Positions 32,101-34,524 of a DNA stretch of 64,000 bases are shown piece by piece. Within the stretch, counting starts at the first letter, position 1, and every line of letters begins with the position of its first letter. The stretch comes from CAYLPJ01 sp964385465. GTDB lineage: Bacteria; Planctomycetota; Phycisphaerae; SM23-33. Location of the stretch: the NCBI GenBank assembly GCA_964385465.1, contig CAYLPJ010000028.1, positions 1 through 64,000 of the forward strand, given 5' to 3'. The position numbers and the translations under genes were made by a program. The notes under the pieces were generated by a model that saw nothing but the letters and a program-made list of their open reading frames with translations, ran no database searches and had not been told where the DNA came from.

Positions 32101-33785
32101 AGGCGTGCGCCCAGGGACAGGTCGCTCACGTTCAGCGCCGCCGAGGCCTCGAACCGCGTGATCTCCGCGTAGGCGATGTCCCCCGGGTCGTCGGCTGTCA
32201 GGTCGATGCCCAGGTGCAGACCCAGTTCCAGCGACGCCGTCAGGGCGGCGTCGATCACCCCGTCCAGGATGAGTCCCGCGTCGAGCAGCTCGTTGGTGAA
32301 GTCCGACCTGGCGGCATGCGTCACGCTGTGGGAGAGGGTCCAATCGAGCTGGAGCTCGTCCTCCGCACCGGCCGTTGCCGAGGCCCCGATCGCCGCCGCC
32401 AGCCCATCGATGGTCGCGGGGTCGGCGGAGTTCAGGTAGTCGGCCATCGGCTGGTGGACGTGGTCCCGGAAGAAGGCGGGCATGTCGAGCAATTGGCCGA
32501 TAGAAGCCGGCTGGCCCTCGTTGACCGCGGCGACGGAGACGCCGGGCAGCGCCCGGCCCGCTGGACCCAGCGAGTGGGCCAGGGAGCCGAGCGTCGCCAG
32601 TTCCTCCGCCAGGTTGCGCAACGCCGCCACTTCCTGCGCCGTCAGAACGCGTGACGGCGACGGCGCGGCGAACTCGACGCGCATCTCGCCCGCCGTCGCG
32701 TCGTCCGTCGTCGCGATGTCCGCGCCCAGGGCGCTGTTGATCTGCGAGACGAGCGAGGGATCGCCCACACGCAGCGCCTCCAGCGTGAGCCCCGCGGCGA
32801 CGGCTGCGGAGTCCAGCGCCTCGGCCTGCGCCACCACGTCGGCATTGGCGGCGGGCAGGACCAGGTCGGCCTGCATCCCCGCCCGCAGGCCGCCGCCGCT
32901 GAGTGTACTCAAGGCGAGCACCTGGATGCCCCCGCCGGCCGGTGCGGCGGTCTCCAGCACCGACAGCACCCAATCCGTCGCCCAGTTCGCCGGCTCGGCG
33001 ACGCTGGTCCACTGCTGCCAGTGCGGCGCGTTCGATTGGTTCAGCCACCCCGCCGTCTCGGCATCCAGCAGGCCGCTGCCCGCGGCCGGGCTCAGTGTGG
33101 CTGCGTCGTCCACGGCCGCCTGAAACAGCTTCAGCGCCGCGGCGCTGTGCGGGTCGGCCGCGCCGTCCACCTCGACTGGTCGCCCTCGGGCGTCCACGAA
33201 GCCAAGATAGGCAAGACGCTGCTCGGCCCGCATCTGTGAGAGCATCCCCCCGGCCGGCTCGACCAGGGCCGTGCCATCGCCGACCGACGAGAACCCGCCG
33301 TCTATCTCGACCGTTGCCGTCGCCGTCGTCGCCGCTCCGCCGACGTCGAGGAAGTCGTAGGTCAGCGAGAGAGTGCCCTGGAACCCGTCGGCCGCGGGGT
33401 TCGCATCCGTGCCGAGCCCCGACACCGTTGCCGGCGCGAGGTACAGCCGACCGGTCGCGGCGAAGGGGCGCCCGTCCACAGCGTCGCCGTAGAACAGCCT
33501 TCCGACGACCTGGTTGTCGGCGAGCAGGTCCCATGCTGCCGAGCCGGGGCTTTCGCGGAGCGTCACGGCCTCATCGGCAGTGCTGAGCGTGACGCCCTGA
33601 AGCTGAAAGCCGCCCTGCGCATCCCCCTCGAGTGAGCCGATGTCGACAAGAAAAACGTCCCCGGTGCGTCCGTGGACGTCGCTAAGCAAGATGCGCGGTT
33701 CGAGCGGCTCGAACTGCGCCTGGAGCCGCTCTGAATCAACTCTCCCTGTTACCCACGCGAACACCGACCGCGCGTCGAACGCCAT
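8196..33785 (-). CDS. Giant LEPR-XLL modular surface protein (8529 aa) with RTX, FG-GAP, PKD, cohesin and dockerin modules
   Basis: The ATG at 33785 is chosen over an in-frame ATG at 33875: GAGG lies eight bases upstream and the LEPR-XLL motif (FEPLEPRILLSD, about residues 25-36) then sits at the usual distance. Module order: peptidoglycan-binding-1-like segment (about 187-248); a long region to about 2180 with recurring LPLIGRRLxD-type units and EF-hand-like loops; RTX block (2191-3299); PPC-like domain (3617-3716); second RTX block; about 14 FG-GAP repeats with an inserted MAM-like domain (4389-5516); seven ELWxxDGT repeats (5681-6076); short RTX; internalin-like LRR; golvesin-like; SdrD-B-like; about seven PKD; cadherin-like; cohesin-like, dockerin-like, cohesin-like, Big_5-like; C-terminal dockerin (8357-8414); Pro/Ser-rich tail. 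Likely a calcium-stabilised adhesin or matrix protein; ligand unknown. The frame is open for 25.6 kb. Confidence 0.9.
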   Translation of the reverse strand: MAFDARSVFAWVTGRVDSERLQAQFEPLEPRILLSDVHGRTGDVFLVDIGSLEGDAQGGFQLQGVTLSTADEAVTLRESPGSAAWDLLADNQVVGRLFYGDAVDGRPFAATGRLYLAPATVSGLGTDANPAADGFQGTLSLTYDFLDVGGAATTATATVEIDGGFSSVGDGTALVEPAGGMLSQMRAEQRLAYLGFVDARGRPVEVDGAADPHSAAALKLFQAAVDDAATLSPAAGSGLLDAETAGWLNQSNAPHWQQWTSVAEPANWATDWVLSVLETAAPAGGGIQVLALSTLSGGGLRAGMQADLVLPAANADVVAQAEALDSAAVAAGLTLEALRVGDPSLVSQINSALGADIATTDDATAGEMRVEFAAPSPSRVLTAQEVAALRNLAEELATLGSLAHSLGPAGRALPGVSVAAVNEGQPASIGQLLDMPAFFRDHVHQPMADYLNSADPATIDGLAAAIGASATAGAEDELQLDWTLSHSVTHAARSDFTNELLDAGLILDGVIDAALTASLELGLHLGIDLTADDPGDIAYAEITRFEASAALNVSDLSLGARLGFLGLALSGGSAALTAGVTGAVLDMGPYGERITPARMRAHTIDETLQFTPRSDPDPAHPHDPPNFLKIELPAAVTTGIDGLSAGVTATVFDGDLFDPALPTVTFAPGEDLRRFQDLSAGGVAGVLEQIGQWLDDLAATDAFDVVLPTTGRRLGDAINPRAAFNAQVADLLEAEPGLPAFDTAQALRDLLPALTAVTYDAAYALPGGATAPALLYEFHVADSLPELASPLDLGSLEISPISGFSTSGSGQLTGDVDLAFTMVMDLRKLGFTVAENGWPTLNELTLDKWDQLLSPAGQADVLVTLRDGTAVGLDLSGVSGTDRPADLAAELTAAIPPTAAGKLTIALDSETHRITFTESNPGPAPDEDAMLKVGAASGSMAGVAPGLLGQDVDGDGVVETAPLHGDTLEKHVYIQSGMEWNARLSVEADDIDATFVLGEMIELGIQDGEASLTAELALRTGAADVSLDALLRELGNFSDGTSGLLQLDVGGALDARLPLKADDQIAGVDVSQLIETDAAIELHSSDVFSINPPPPPPGLPPAPDGSTFPTRVELNLAGLASVLDGFDKLLNLQPLALADVQGMLGMAGRAAGAIAQAGPFGQTLPLIGRRLDDMLGFVADLTDRVAEVNLSTQALLEELSGELAEALGLAAEAVGLSIDPAGPALRLDLDFSTILKDAEGNAGRTFPLALDLSVLDVPGLTSMFDFSNDGQLDVTADVDLGLHLGVDFADPTNPRPFVYDSTGAVAHVNVAGEELEFAAAVGALGMYVGNADDDNGACYLDATLSAGLTDGNGDGRHYFEFGGDGDVRTLADAEPLLSDLTVNVTHAPSGGYPEQAWAELPLYFPTRDHKLAELVWTLDDLTDPDIQFTPGDLGETIRAHMDGLDFGSDLSVLTAGIDSMLAILQDSLDSQLFGLEFPIIGTQLRDAADFVGQMRPQLVDTLEAVGDSPQAIRQALWDALGTGGLGWLQDANADGETTLDDVLMIPETVNLHTDRVQYDMWLGAGWSFAGDDFVLDANVPGLGLAVDGSVSVDVTLDMHLGFGISRSEGVYFNVGNIDDQPDVTVAADVQVTSLDAAGELGPLDLTAALMGGEFNGLGLEFQVDIVEPSGDGRLTISELATAGADIIESTLTNPECGLHLDIEASLGSGMLPSVAGELHVAWPLGSLDDILDPQPTIAFRDVRLNVGEYLSGAFGNLLGEINEIIEPVKPIVDALTAPLAGISDLMGRDITLLDLASLFGSGAERAARYVQAVADVIDLLSIPQFGESVWMPIGSYTMSYDAAGKLGEPEPLAPIPSSLDATGPEVRSYYDSIPKAADDADGEGFAFPLIDDPAMVMQLLLGREDVDLITYNMPSLDLEFTYSQFFTIIGPLGCRIAGTIGAEIDFDFGYDTQGIFDVARTGDPLDLLNGIYVADAAGGRDNAEVVLRGSLVASAELNLGVARGGVGGGVYASVEFNLNDPDEDGKVRLDELADNFMLGPIWIFDVSGKVEAGLEAYVRVDLLFTSWEKSVDFGHVTLVEYDLQRPDRPEQAEEPDPVLASVLTEPLALPDGEVLEANTLLVHIGPHSHLRQGGPAGDDAMDDVVQLRRGGDGEVTVETLGLRQTYTGVTGIYVDGGDGDDLLAADRRLALPVHLVGGAGTDTLTAGGAPACLDGGAGDDTLNGGDFDDVLIGGTGHDLLDGGDGDDILSAGSATFAAGTGELLSAGEGDDGNAGLTGPDVVDDVLTGGAGDDRLYGGSGNDRLDGGMGDDELHGGDDDDALHGGMGDDELFGGGHDDELSGGMGADHLTGGDGRDVLRGDEGGDTLHGGADADELHGGDGMDLLYGEGGSDELHGDGGNDHLDGGDEADHLDGGRGRDVLHGGGGDDTLYGGPGSDELYGQDGGDTLIAGTTTTPGSSSADAGEPDSIHILDAGAGCWSETVYGDLGDDVITAGGGGNVIHAFTGDDEITTGDGDDEIHAGPGSLPPGLSDNDVIHAGAGTNRIRAGAGADNVTTGDGDDVIDLRSDAGEDAPHTVHAGGGRNVIHTDDGDDVIVTGDLRDEIHAYGGTNTIDAGGGDDHVEAGDGDDTIHAGEGADTILAGHGDNVVHGGAGGDTIVTGDGRDVIYGEGGDDDISAGGNDGGWDRYDLIVGGAGNDTINGGAGCDLIVGGPGNDALSGGPGCDVIWGGSMVYEWEAFDLSDASLFVRAPHEDSADAMAPSGYLAAMPPLARITPAIVAGLSIAGGEDGTDTLRGGDDTDWLFGGGQSDHLDGGTGADYLDGGSAMDELTGAAGDDVLRGGSGNDTLKGGGGVDRLYGEEGSDSLYGDGGTGTGAVQAGQRLFGGPGRDYLYAFAPDGDDGTGWGDWLDGQSGNDILYGNRRRDVLIGGSGNDDLYGDYLDGANYGPSTSADTSGAADLLYGDGGEDHLFGGGGEDELRGGADSDVLEGQDGADWLYGGAGNDFLTFDTAYDAYGESALNGHGGNRGSDDAGEDLWTDILQINGTQADDVILLSQAPDGRLLVEYNLHAGGAAFAADWRDADGQATLEQFAISGLGGDDVIGFAAGETALELGELALRSRDWVARLDGGGGDDVVLGSTGRDLIDGGAGSDWLYGLGGDDRLHGDRHGGGRSGDQDRLFAGAGNDDLIGGGDNIGPGGAPGNFLYAWSFHPRQQVDGAFTGLDGQGHPPAEPDGATFGVFIDAVTGRVYSEPDDGRTLEDTGMNRVLGGGQDDELYGGTGLDFLYGNGGDDLLYTRDGALLEDAYGLPGDDAWKAYARSTNKVWYYGGSGADDVITVDYVTEPGLLQDHHLITRLTNNDGHYTFDAQVRLDFDARDENGDRVWDATEVLMDLHAIGELEPDERGAAYREIVLEGNLLPGEGDFLAIIVDALGGNDEVYVGPTVQTSVWVDAGDGDDRVEFQGGNVILSDRTESPSRNENVSDLTDPARAFGIYGPMMLVAEQAGPADGRLPAGTTARFTLTGSDLAFAGEDGVSVYLPAAATATNSTFADLVADVNTAIDASALAGLVVAENVDGALGLRPTAVGPDGWLSVLGVNDSDAAVLLGLRAGQYADACDLAGSVAFTGLTLDNPSDVDWYSFRLAAADDVTVTAAATIGDAGDVLAETYILDGDGEMEAIDLAGGTGMGAGVTCYVRVRSPLAVPTAYDLTVQVGSAAPVAFDQALRDNAERRDVLLGGAGHDVLCGGPGEDWIFGGGGNDVLTGGRDRQAGDLLFGEVGDDVFQVVPDELPISGLTGAPVFVTSADVFDGGAGNDRVLYLGGDTDRLNRPVPDHVAIRYNRFLHRYEVSSLVWDIANQRYLTASGAAPAALTGTADLPDNGLLTGQALLKLCVNGTNHTLMIDHSAGDVPAGPGRSAVGLVQAVRDALAAEGLDGAVRGDLDGLRLRLTTAPGGSLEVAAANDVAAVELGLPVGTAAEGDVQLYLQRYAYYEAERVEGTTFEMGAGDDEVRGDPEYRFPRADGSGWTDSEWGIKQGNLQEGAAIGFLEIHGGDGYDRLFGGFLDDVIHGDGGADFLAGGGGNDELYGGPGNDLLLGAAGVSSDDYEAVERYGQAGLNDSAAFAALLAAPSGGSAAVDLSFNSADAGDWYILPPPRAERSFGQADAATLTAGMIRVVFETTLDRDLLDGVDLVAGQTDSAWLPRTATEGHQQNVYLYAAVATDGERPLALTPAEQFAGTPDYYLLHVVNPRSFGVAAGSAPTVGYGAADAVLDVIYNGNRQTISVPLTDGGPAKSFTGLAESLTAALGNPDLFAYYDPQLERLVLSARRGGQRLAVEFAADSTAAMLGFTSGQSSDDPCEPMGRYQIQFDSRVGDVTDVAASTADLHPEGGPGARAVLVPLADVDSDGKADFIHAAEEHFGHSEDVPDGAQSHPQHYVRPSIAYLRLSGGGTVALKLPAPVSGESFGIRCQIVSGDISSSLGGPDDLAIMVSNHGDQPYGLAGVYYLRGRTSWPDEIDVVAEADGVVNAFDFPLSIAAGDLDAHSRDDLVVGEAWSADEHKGRATRLTYRSDMWHDADAGLLFADFEDFLSVGTTASGLWTVADFRADDAGHRGGRAAYYGAADHNYDVGHSEGELILPEVTLTEAAAHVELSFSYFLQTQGEPSHWDRAEVWLDVKPDGLGWQPGVRIFSNDGEGLLDGTGAWQWACADLGGFDAGDTLRLRFTFDTNGWMLNDFEGWHVDDVLLRSVRPRDEMAYSVYAGLAPEGELGSVVACVGDVTGDGLDEFGVIRRKCPTRATDKLVLLTNTGSANLQWLSEHVLGDDADGFTVSAAGDLDGGGTPEDFVVSARRAGQAAHESWIFLANAGAAPTGHHVDALGLLAPGDVDCDGLGDLAAPARELTHRVSEDGTRLMHQVYEIFLADGRDWTAPEAFDAPNMVLEPARPWYAAENGSLLAGGPVALGDVNGDGEADFGLPDRWGAASHVFHARELIDAATPPLPAAEAFELPLASPRLTDPAGATDMDLNAGDRDIGMAGRVTGSTALEGLAGNRPVGDVNGDGFEDVLVHGYETACILLGPVRLAGVQSVADAAQIIIDLNGWSVGEGVGDVTGDGLADIAFHRYSGGDSRTEVALLAGTTRPERSVALSELPLVATVPDSIYPQGALAATILDHDGGGNADLMISFPQAGPTGYFARVLTGESVAAALQTGSPVDSATAFLRETTSDTSGVKQQLLGDAAADWSIERVPSAGIRTAVADVDGDGRDDVLVLRTGEYRLSTAGEDDRYVDRLYVVAGGATGVVTVGDDGDARCLVQDWALGTEVVSLADVNRDGYADFVLLDAGEGGSHGDEAGLLVFYGSPAAVPPADATPLRSADADVALWRHAPGSLPEEAEVTGAVSVAGGDFDGDGAADLAVGFLGQTISVDGTLVDSRVQGSLHIVWDLAGRGGEVMLSLDGADLDADGLTDVATVAGPVSGDWFGTLSRAGGIDLDADGCDDVLVGAGYADGLGAQPLAHAGSIYAIHGSPRRLALPDWLAPEPIDNRSFPGVGGVLIDAGTGQPVEYTHSWPADQHEQWYRFRTLGDAQPGDLLRVLPRAVNDRSVCLGGVAGHVDVDSMSATTVSEMRLGTFSDADYHGVLEVDLASLLEAAADPAVLENVTLELDGRILPVSGFHAPAEIVPADGRFYFTAESDGSGRELWVSDGTLAGTQLIDEITAGAAGTTFGPMLAVGSGLFFAAESGGSEELWYTDGTAAGTEMLDLPETGQFTTGLVRLGDHVYFGYEAGSGAAMLRVAVDDIQDWAVVDDERVEALMASDTRLFFTTFDGAGWELYSNDGFDPTSELMGSFAESDSQGWLLEHATVFNGELYFRGYDSGYKTELWSCDGVSPAARFMNLCSAGSGLPTALTVAGDALYFLGWDRDGTGDPTWDLHLWRSDGTTGGTYPLPQADHAHLLAGMPEPTPEFSATTLDADGRLYVVVGAGTETRLWSCLGETLSDCGQIGSSITDMAGEGQALWYVADTPGPDTLGFSTGTIAMAAPQTWAAEDTWIAAAGEDLWLLGDSAVGSGTTLWTFSSTRQPRTILDCGPGAGQVHLYMLGAEGDGLVTVGDVTGPSSYIDTVAVSTADETQRITFSGSDLTQVVRNALQRGWSRVTLRLMAQDVQVLADAPAVAPGTGLLGLRSSGVLADLYGADGSVALRGVPAADLRGLEAGEYLLRLYEPDPTRSVPLEVTVQVLPPAQGATTPGTDTDRLDGGDGDDILIGGAHLDRMWGRSGLDTFRGEHVEVHDLDPAESLTPPPMGERLISTPPTVVDPVVEIDDAGLRQAVGEALGIGLRGCEFTVPVRASDMGRLVELHAAGLGITGLGGLQHAANMDFLNLRDNNVMYLGPLAPAVEGGTGHPVGLGMLRGLLLDGNPGLHDVQALAPLTQLRLLSIQDASLLSAADLAGLEELVVLDLSGNQITDVTPLAGLHDLAVLRLGGNGVTDLSPLAGAFVVDDADPAFSTAHDLWWHSRTGSSAWQGAYHYLANEPGEVHGTASWDLGDACGTYDLYARWHGHEGSGASVVYTVGGVTSADVTVNQRFGASGLAVGGPWQPLGRFELGDPSGNAVSVTTAGAGGTVVADAILAVSAEPPLPALRLLDVRDNPLDEQAHDLMIEMIEQRGAAFADVEHTANAGPAWSMLPPLLADANGDAVLSNLYNLMYNAGGPPDDELVYEVRTPAGSGVSGWVSDGTLYLDAAPGGTNLVHRITVVATENGGAGSGEGRSDAYTFDYLRGARGVYGFIYDDADGDGAFGHGLELPLENVKVFADLNADGIWQSNEQWTLTDSNGFYALAPLPNGNYPVDAVVPAWGRRTAPASVPSLNLVSEPLVQEHDFGIRRELRAGWDAVADEGQAVASSADVADPGAGYTWQWSVTGGPYDAGSTTNQSFSFAPRQSGVFTVTCTAAAPGGTYTDSFEVFVSDVAPQVTAWGNATVDEGAALTRTAMITDGGDDTWHVVVDYGDGSPLEEFDTTSRSLPLSHVYHELGEHRCTVTVSSAGEGDPDTSSFWVVVEGVAPFADMTPSFYGDENDAVAPLVFTVTDPSGQLTAATAHLWSFAVDPGDGSGPCPLDHGLFSVNDTTHTATLDASYGFYYDEDGQYDAVFHVTDDDGATAEAYGTAYVANADPSVYSFQLPTGLGETQQGQFSCGASDAPADPLTYEWDFGDGSPAATTREAAHAYADDGTYTVTLTVRDDDSGQTVRTGTVEVANTAPSQIDIGGDRTATEGEQLSFSCAGWVDPAKAVDPVTRLWEVRDDQGQLVASATEPTLAYRPTTAGDYTVRLTLDDGDGGVGYGEINLTVQPYVPNLVSAGSVYGEEGEYLWNIQLGSWTDYAPTGSESWTWEIDWGDGTTPDTGIRQATPGETWPTFDIHGNHTYEDDGVFTIALTVADDGGSTATAHATAYVDNLAPVVDVYPYTYDPRAGEVYQADANVWDCGWRDTHRVYVDYDYDPADESFVRVLPGDYGYALAHVYTQAGDYTLRVRAVDTRDPSSAAESEVLVTVAEPLTPHAPNVVQPVAPLVVAEDDPPVASHVDLRNVFDDPDGSVDDLTFSMVEHTNPGLADVRVDANGIVEVAFAPDWNGTADVTLRATDPDGGRADTTLQITVTPENDAPRVARGIPDTTAGSGAVREDYADLRYVFDDADHADDALVYSISGNTASQLVDATIANGKLQLAVIGCEPGDATVTVRATDPGGLFAEESLTVHVAVAPLHVTDMQPTASGAVLAFNRDLDLSVLNLYDGNDGPVELTDVTLVGLAGGAVHGSLVWASADRTLAFVATGGPLAPDTYTLTLASRPGGVTSAAGSPLDGDADGQAGGDYVATFAVTPADAVLAIDDAVCGSGQDVAIDLALTGGDGALSVDFELLYDPALLTPAGTAAGADLPAGWSVEAAFDTPGRVQVTLFGATPLTGGATAHLLTLTGSVPADAPYGAAQVLRLENVQVDESTDVRADEAMHKVLYLGDATGNAGYSGLDAAFIARVAAGTDAGFDATPLVDPVLVADVTGNGELSGLDAATVAKKAVGLGVPELPDIPSGAAPSFLGPDPIVRIPDAFGWPGGVCHALVHVDPAPGLMAVDLTIPYDTALLDLADQDVTPVGLAETWHLEARADDDAGMLYLTAFSPAPLTAPAGPVVDLAFTVSPTATDTAIPLAPQGTGLNEGRLPMTGVDGALQVRTGAPAVVDVQAGGSAWSRSFTHVLSARGLGSPGGASLPPDAPLEPVAWATADRISITFSRDVTVAADDLQLIGVNVPVYAFSGFDYDPATCTAVWTLSQPLGADKLRLTLADTVIDGPGRALDGELLGAYPTGNGDPGGAFVLEFSVLPADADGDGEVGRGDLLALKDAFGSSFAVTGDFNADGRVNARDYIQLKLNWGRGLPSGELPPLPPAPPAPESQLLSSPLDDAEPLALAAPTGSSQGPEPLSIPLSAEPVSPDVLPAVLFLPQPESSPLVATASPAGTDDVALVESDAAEPVGELADILAPPNMDPLNLPL
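8545..10180 (-). other. Cohesin-like / dockerin-like C-terminal cassette of the giant protein
   Basis: In protein order: cohesin-like sandwich (10180-9840), dockerin-like pair GDATGNAGYSGLDAAFIARV and ADVTGNGELSGLDAATVAKK (9810-9585), second cohesin-like sandwich (9545-9200), a Big_5-like domain (about 9050-8730), and a canonical dockerin DADGDGEVGRGDLLALKDAF with DFNADGRVNARDYIQLKLNW (8715-8545). Cohesin and dockerin folds on one chain would permit self-association. The cohesin calls rest on overall pattern, the dockerins on clear calcium loops. Confidence 0.65.
10540..13160 (-). repeat. PKD-type (about seven) and cadherin-like (two) repeats
   Basis: Units carry the PKD signatures YEWDFGDGSPAAT, IDWGDGTTPDTG and VVDYGDGSPLEEF followed by (H/A)xYxxxGxYTVTLTV-type strands (13160-11160). 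They are followed by two tandem-95/cadherin-like units with FDDPDGSVDDLTF and VTVRATDPGG (11145-10540). Such domains usually act as extracellular spacers or in polysaccharide or protein contact. Confidence 0.75.
13905..14870 (-). other. Internalin-like LRR followed by a golvesin-like domain
   Basis: An internalin-type cap-like start (IDDAGLRQAVGEALG) leads into LRRs such as LEELVVLDLSGNQITDVTPL and LHDLAVLRLGGNGVTDLSPL (14870-14315). The following 140 residues (VDDADPAFSTAHDLWWHS to GTVVADAILAV) fit the golvesin C-terminal-like pattern. An SdrD-B-like unit (GFIYDDADGDGAFGHGLELP) follows at 13480-13170. Confidence 0.6.
15560..16745 (-). repeat. Seven ELWxxDGT-type repeats
   Basis: GRELWVSDGT, SEELWYTDGT, GWELYSNDGF, KTELWSCDGV, DLHLWRSDGT, ETRLWSCLGE and GTTLWTFSST occur in regular order at roughly 50-residue intervals. 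ELWxxDGT is a named repeat of secreted bacterial proteins. Seven units suggest a single propeller. Confidence 0.7.
17240..20620 (-). repeat. FG-GAP/VCBS-like repeats with an inserted MAM-like domain
   Basis: About 14 units show the G-D-x-(D/N)-G-D-G-x-x-D signature, for example LADVDSDGKADF, VGDVTGDGLDEFGV, LGDVNGDGEADFGL, VGDVNGDGFEDVLV, VADVDGDGRDDVLV and GGDFDGDGAADLAVG. Between the third and fourth units (about 20060-19560) lies a beta-rich segment ending GWHVDDVLL, which resembles MAM/immune-inhibitor-A-type domains. FG-GAP repeats build calcium-binding seven-bladed propellers, as in integrins. Confidence 0.75.
21500..22935 (-). repeat. PPC-like domain and second RTX calcium-binding block
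   Basis: A bacterial pre-peptidase C-terminal-like sandwich (NPSDVDWYSFRLAAADDVTV, YVRVRSPLAVPTAYDLTVQV) at 22935-22640 is followed by RTX nonapeptides GGAGHDVLCGGPGEDWIFGG and GGGGNDVLTGG, and further on GGGGNDELYGGPGNDLLLG near 21500. Confidence 0.75.
23890..27215 (-). repeat. Main RTX (hemolysin-type) calcium-binding repeat block
   Basis: Several dozen GGxGxDxLxG nonapeptides in tandem, e.g. GGSGNDRLDGGMGDDELHGG and GGTGADYLDGGSAMDELTG. Each pair forms a calcium-bound parallel beta-roll turn. Within about 26350-25740 the units change to a variant rich in T/H/I/V, such as TAGGGGNVIHAFTGDDEIT and TGDGDDVIDLRSD. There is no obvious type I secretion signal at the C-terminus of the protein. 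Confidence 0.9.
29150..31670 (-). repeat. Recurring LPLIGRRLxD units in the N-terminal quarter of the giant protein
   Basis: Three cognate segments are seen: LPTTGRRLGDAINPRAAF (about 31655), LPLIGRRLDDMLGFVADLTD (about 30275) and FPIIGTQLRDAADFVGQM (about 29345). Each is followed by a long helical stretch and then amphipathic beta-rich sequence with DLGLHLG/DMHLGFG elements. A dockerin-like loop (DANADGETTLDDVLMI) lies near 29200-29150. No established domain name is claimed. Confidence 0.5.
33040..33225 (-). other. Peptidoglycan-binding-1-like segment in the giant protein
   Basis: The order QRLAYLGF, VEVDGAADPHSAAALKLFQ and GLLDAETAGWLNQ follows the PG_binding_1 pattern (QxxLxxLGY, VDGxFGxxTxxAVxxFQ, GxVDxxTWxxL). 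If real it would let the N-terminus contact peptidoglycan. It is weak because the central insertion is longer than usual. Confidence 0.4.
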
Positions 33786-33827
33786 GGATGTATCCTCGCT
33801 TTTCCAATCGCCATCATGGGAGTTCCC

Positions 33828-33856
33828 ATTGAACCACCGAATCTCCTGGGTGTCAA
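33828..33856 (-). promoter_or_regulatory. Candidate promoter of the giant gene
   Basis: On the minus strand TTGACA (33856-33851, perfect -35) is followed after 17 bases by TTCAAT (33833-33828, 4 of 6). The predicted leader is about 40 nt before the chosen ATG at 33785. This also supports that start, since the alternative ATG at 33875 lies upstream of the promoter. Confidence 0.5.
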
Positions 33857-33989
33857 TCGATATACGCCAATGCAAGAAGGGAACTTACGAGCACACAGCC
33901 TTGTCGCGATCGATGGGAATGCCAGCCCCGCGCGGCCTGCGGTGCAACGTGCGCTCCACGTGGAGCCCACCCCGATTCACCCCCCCCTG

Positions 33990-34029
33990 GCCGCGAGGTC
34001 GCGTGGGTTCGAGTTCCACCTATGATTCG
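33990..34029 (+). tRNA. tRNA 3'-end fragment (partial, non-functional)
   Basis: CGTGGGTTCGAGTTCCACC is a typical T-arm (GTGGG, loop TTCGAGT, TCCAC), preceded by a GGCCGCGAGGTC-like anticodon-arm/variable segment and followed by a would-be acceptor strand CTATGAT. I found no matching 5' acceptor strand (ATCATAG) or D-arm upstream, so it is not a full tRNA. Remnants like this are left where elements integrate into tRNA 3' ends. Confidence 0.5.
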
Positions 34030-34094
34030 TGACGTGCACACAGGACGGCACGAAGTGTCGGCGAGCGTCCCCAAGAGGCGGGACCGTCTTGTGG

Positions 34095-34280
34095 TTGCCG
34101 CGCCGCGGCTGTGCAGCACGGCCACGCTGTTGCGATCCCGCTCGGAGGCGAAGTCGCCCTTGCCGGTCGTGCCCGTCGCGGCAAGGTCCGTGTCCCCGTC
34201 GGCGTCGAAGTCGCCCGTCGCCAGCGCCGTCGGGGCGTCGGGAAGCTGGTGAACGGTCCCCGCCCCGCCGTCCGGCGATT
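34095..34280 (-). pseudogene. Orphan VCBS/FG-GAP repeat fragment
   Basis: One minus-strand frame reads TVHQLPDAPTALATGDFDAD, then GDTDLAATGTTGKGDF and NSVAVLHSRGA. This is one nearly complete VCBS unit (DFxGDGxxDLAVxxxxxxxVxVLxxxG). It has no start codon or SD of its own, and coding character ends on both sides. It looks like a piece of a larger repeat protein left by deletion. The remainder of 33857-34524 shows only the tRNA fragment and no gene. Confidence 0.6.
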
Positions 34281-34524
34281 CCTGCCCACGGGCTGCTGGT
34301 CGTCCCCGGCCGTTCTTGCCTGCCCTGGCCGGTCGGTGGGGGCTCGGCCTCCATCGCCCATGGTGTGCATACGTTTCTCGAAGCGGCCTTCCGAGCTGCC
34401 ATGGATGTCTGCGGGCGGAAAACCGCCATCGTGACCATCAGCCGCAAGGCGACTCGCCGATGCGGCTGCCCAGCCGCGTGACAAAGCCCTCGAAACGCCC
34501 CGTCGCCCGGCGTATCCTGTTGCC

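Noticed and set aside
33930..34032. Complete tRNA gene
   Set aside because: Only the T-arm and a 3' strand are visible; no matching acceptor 5' strand or D-arm upstream.
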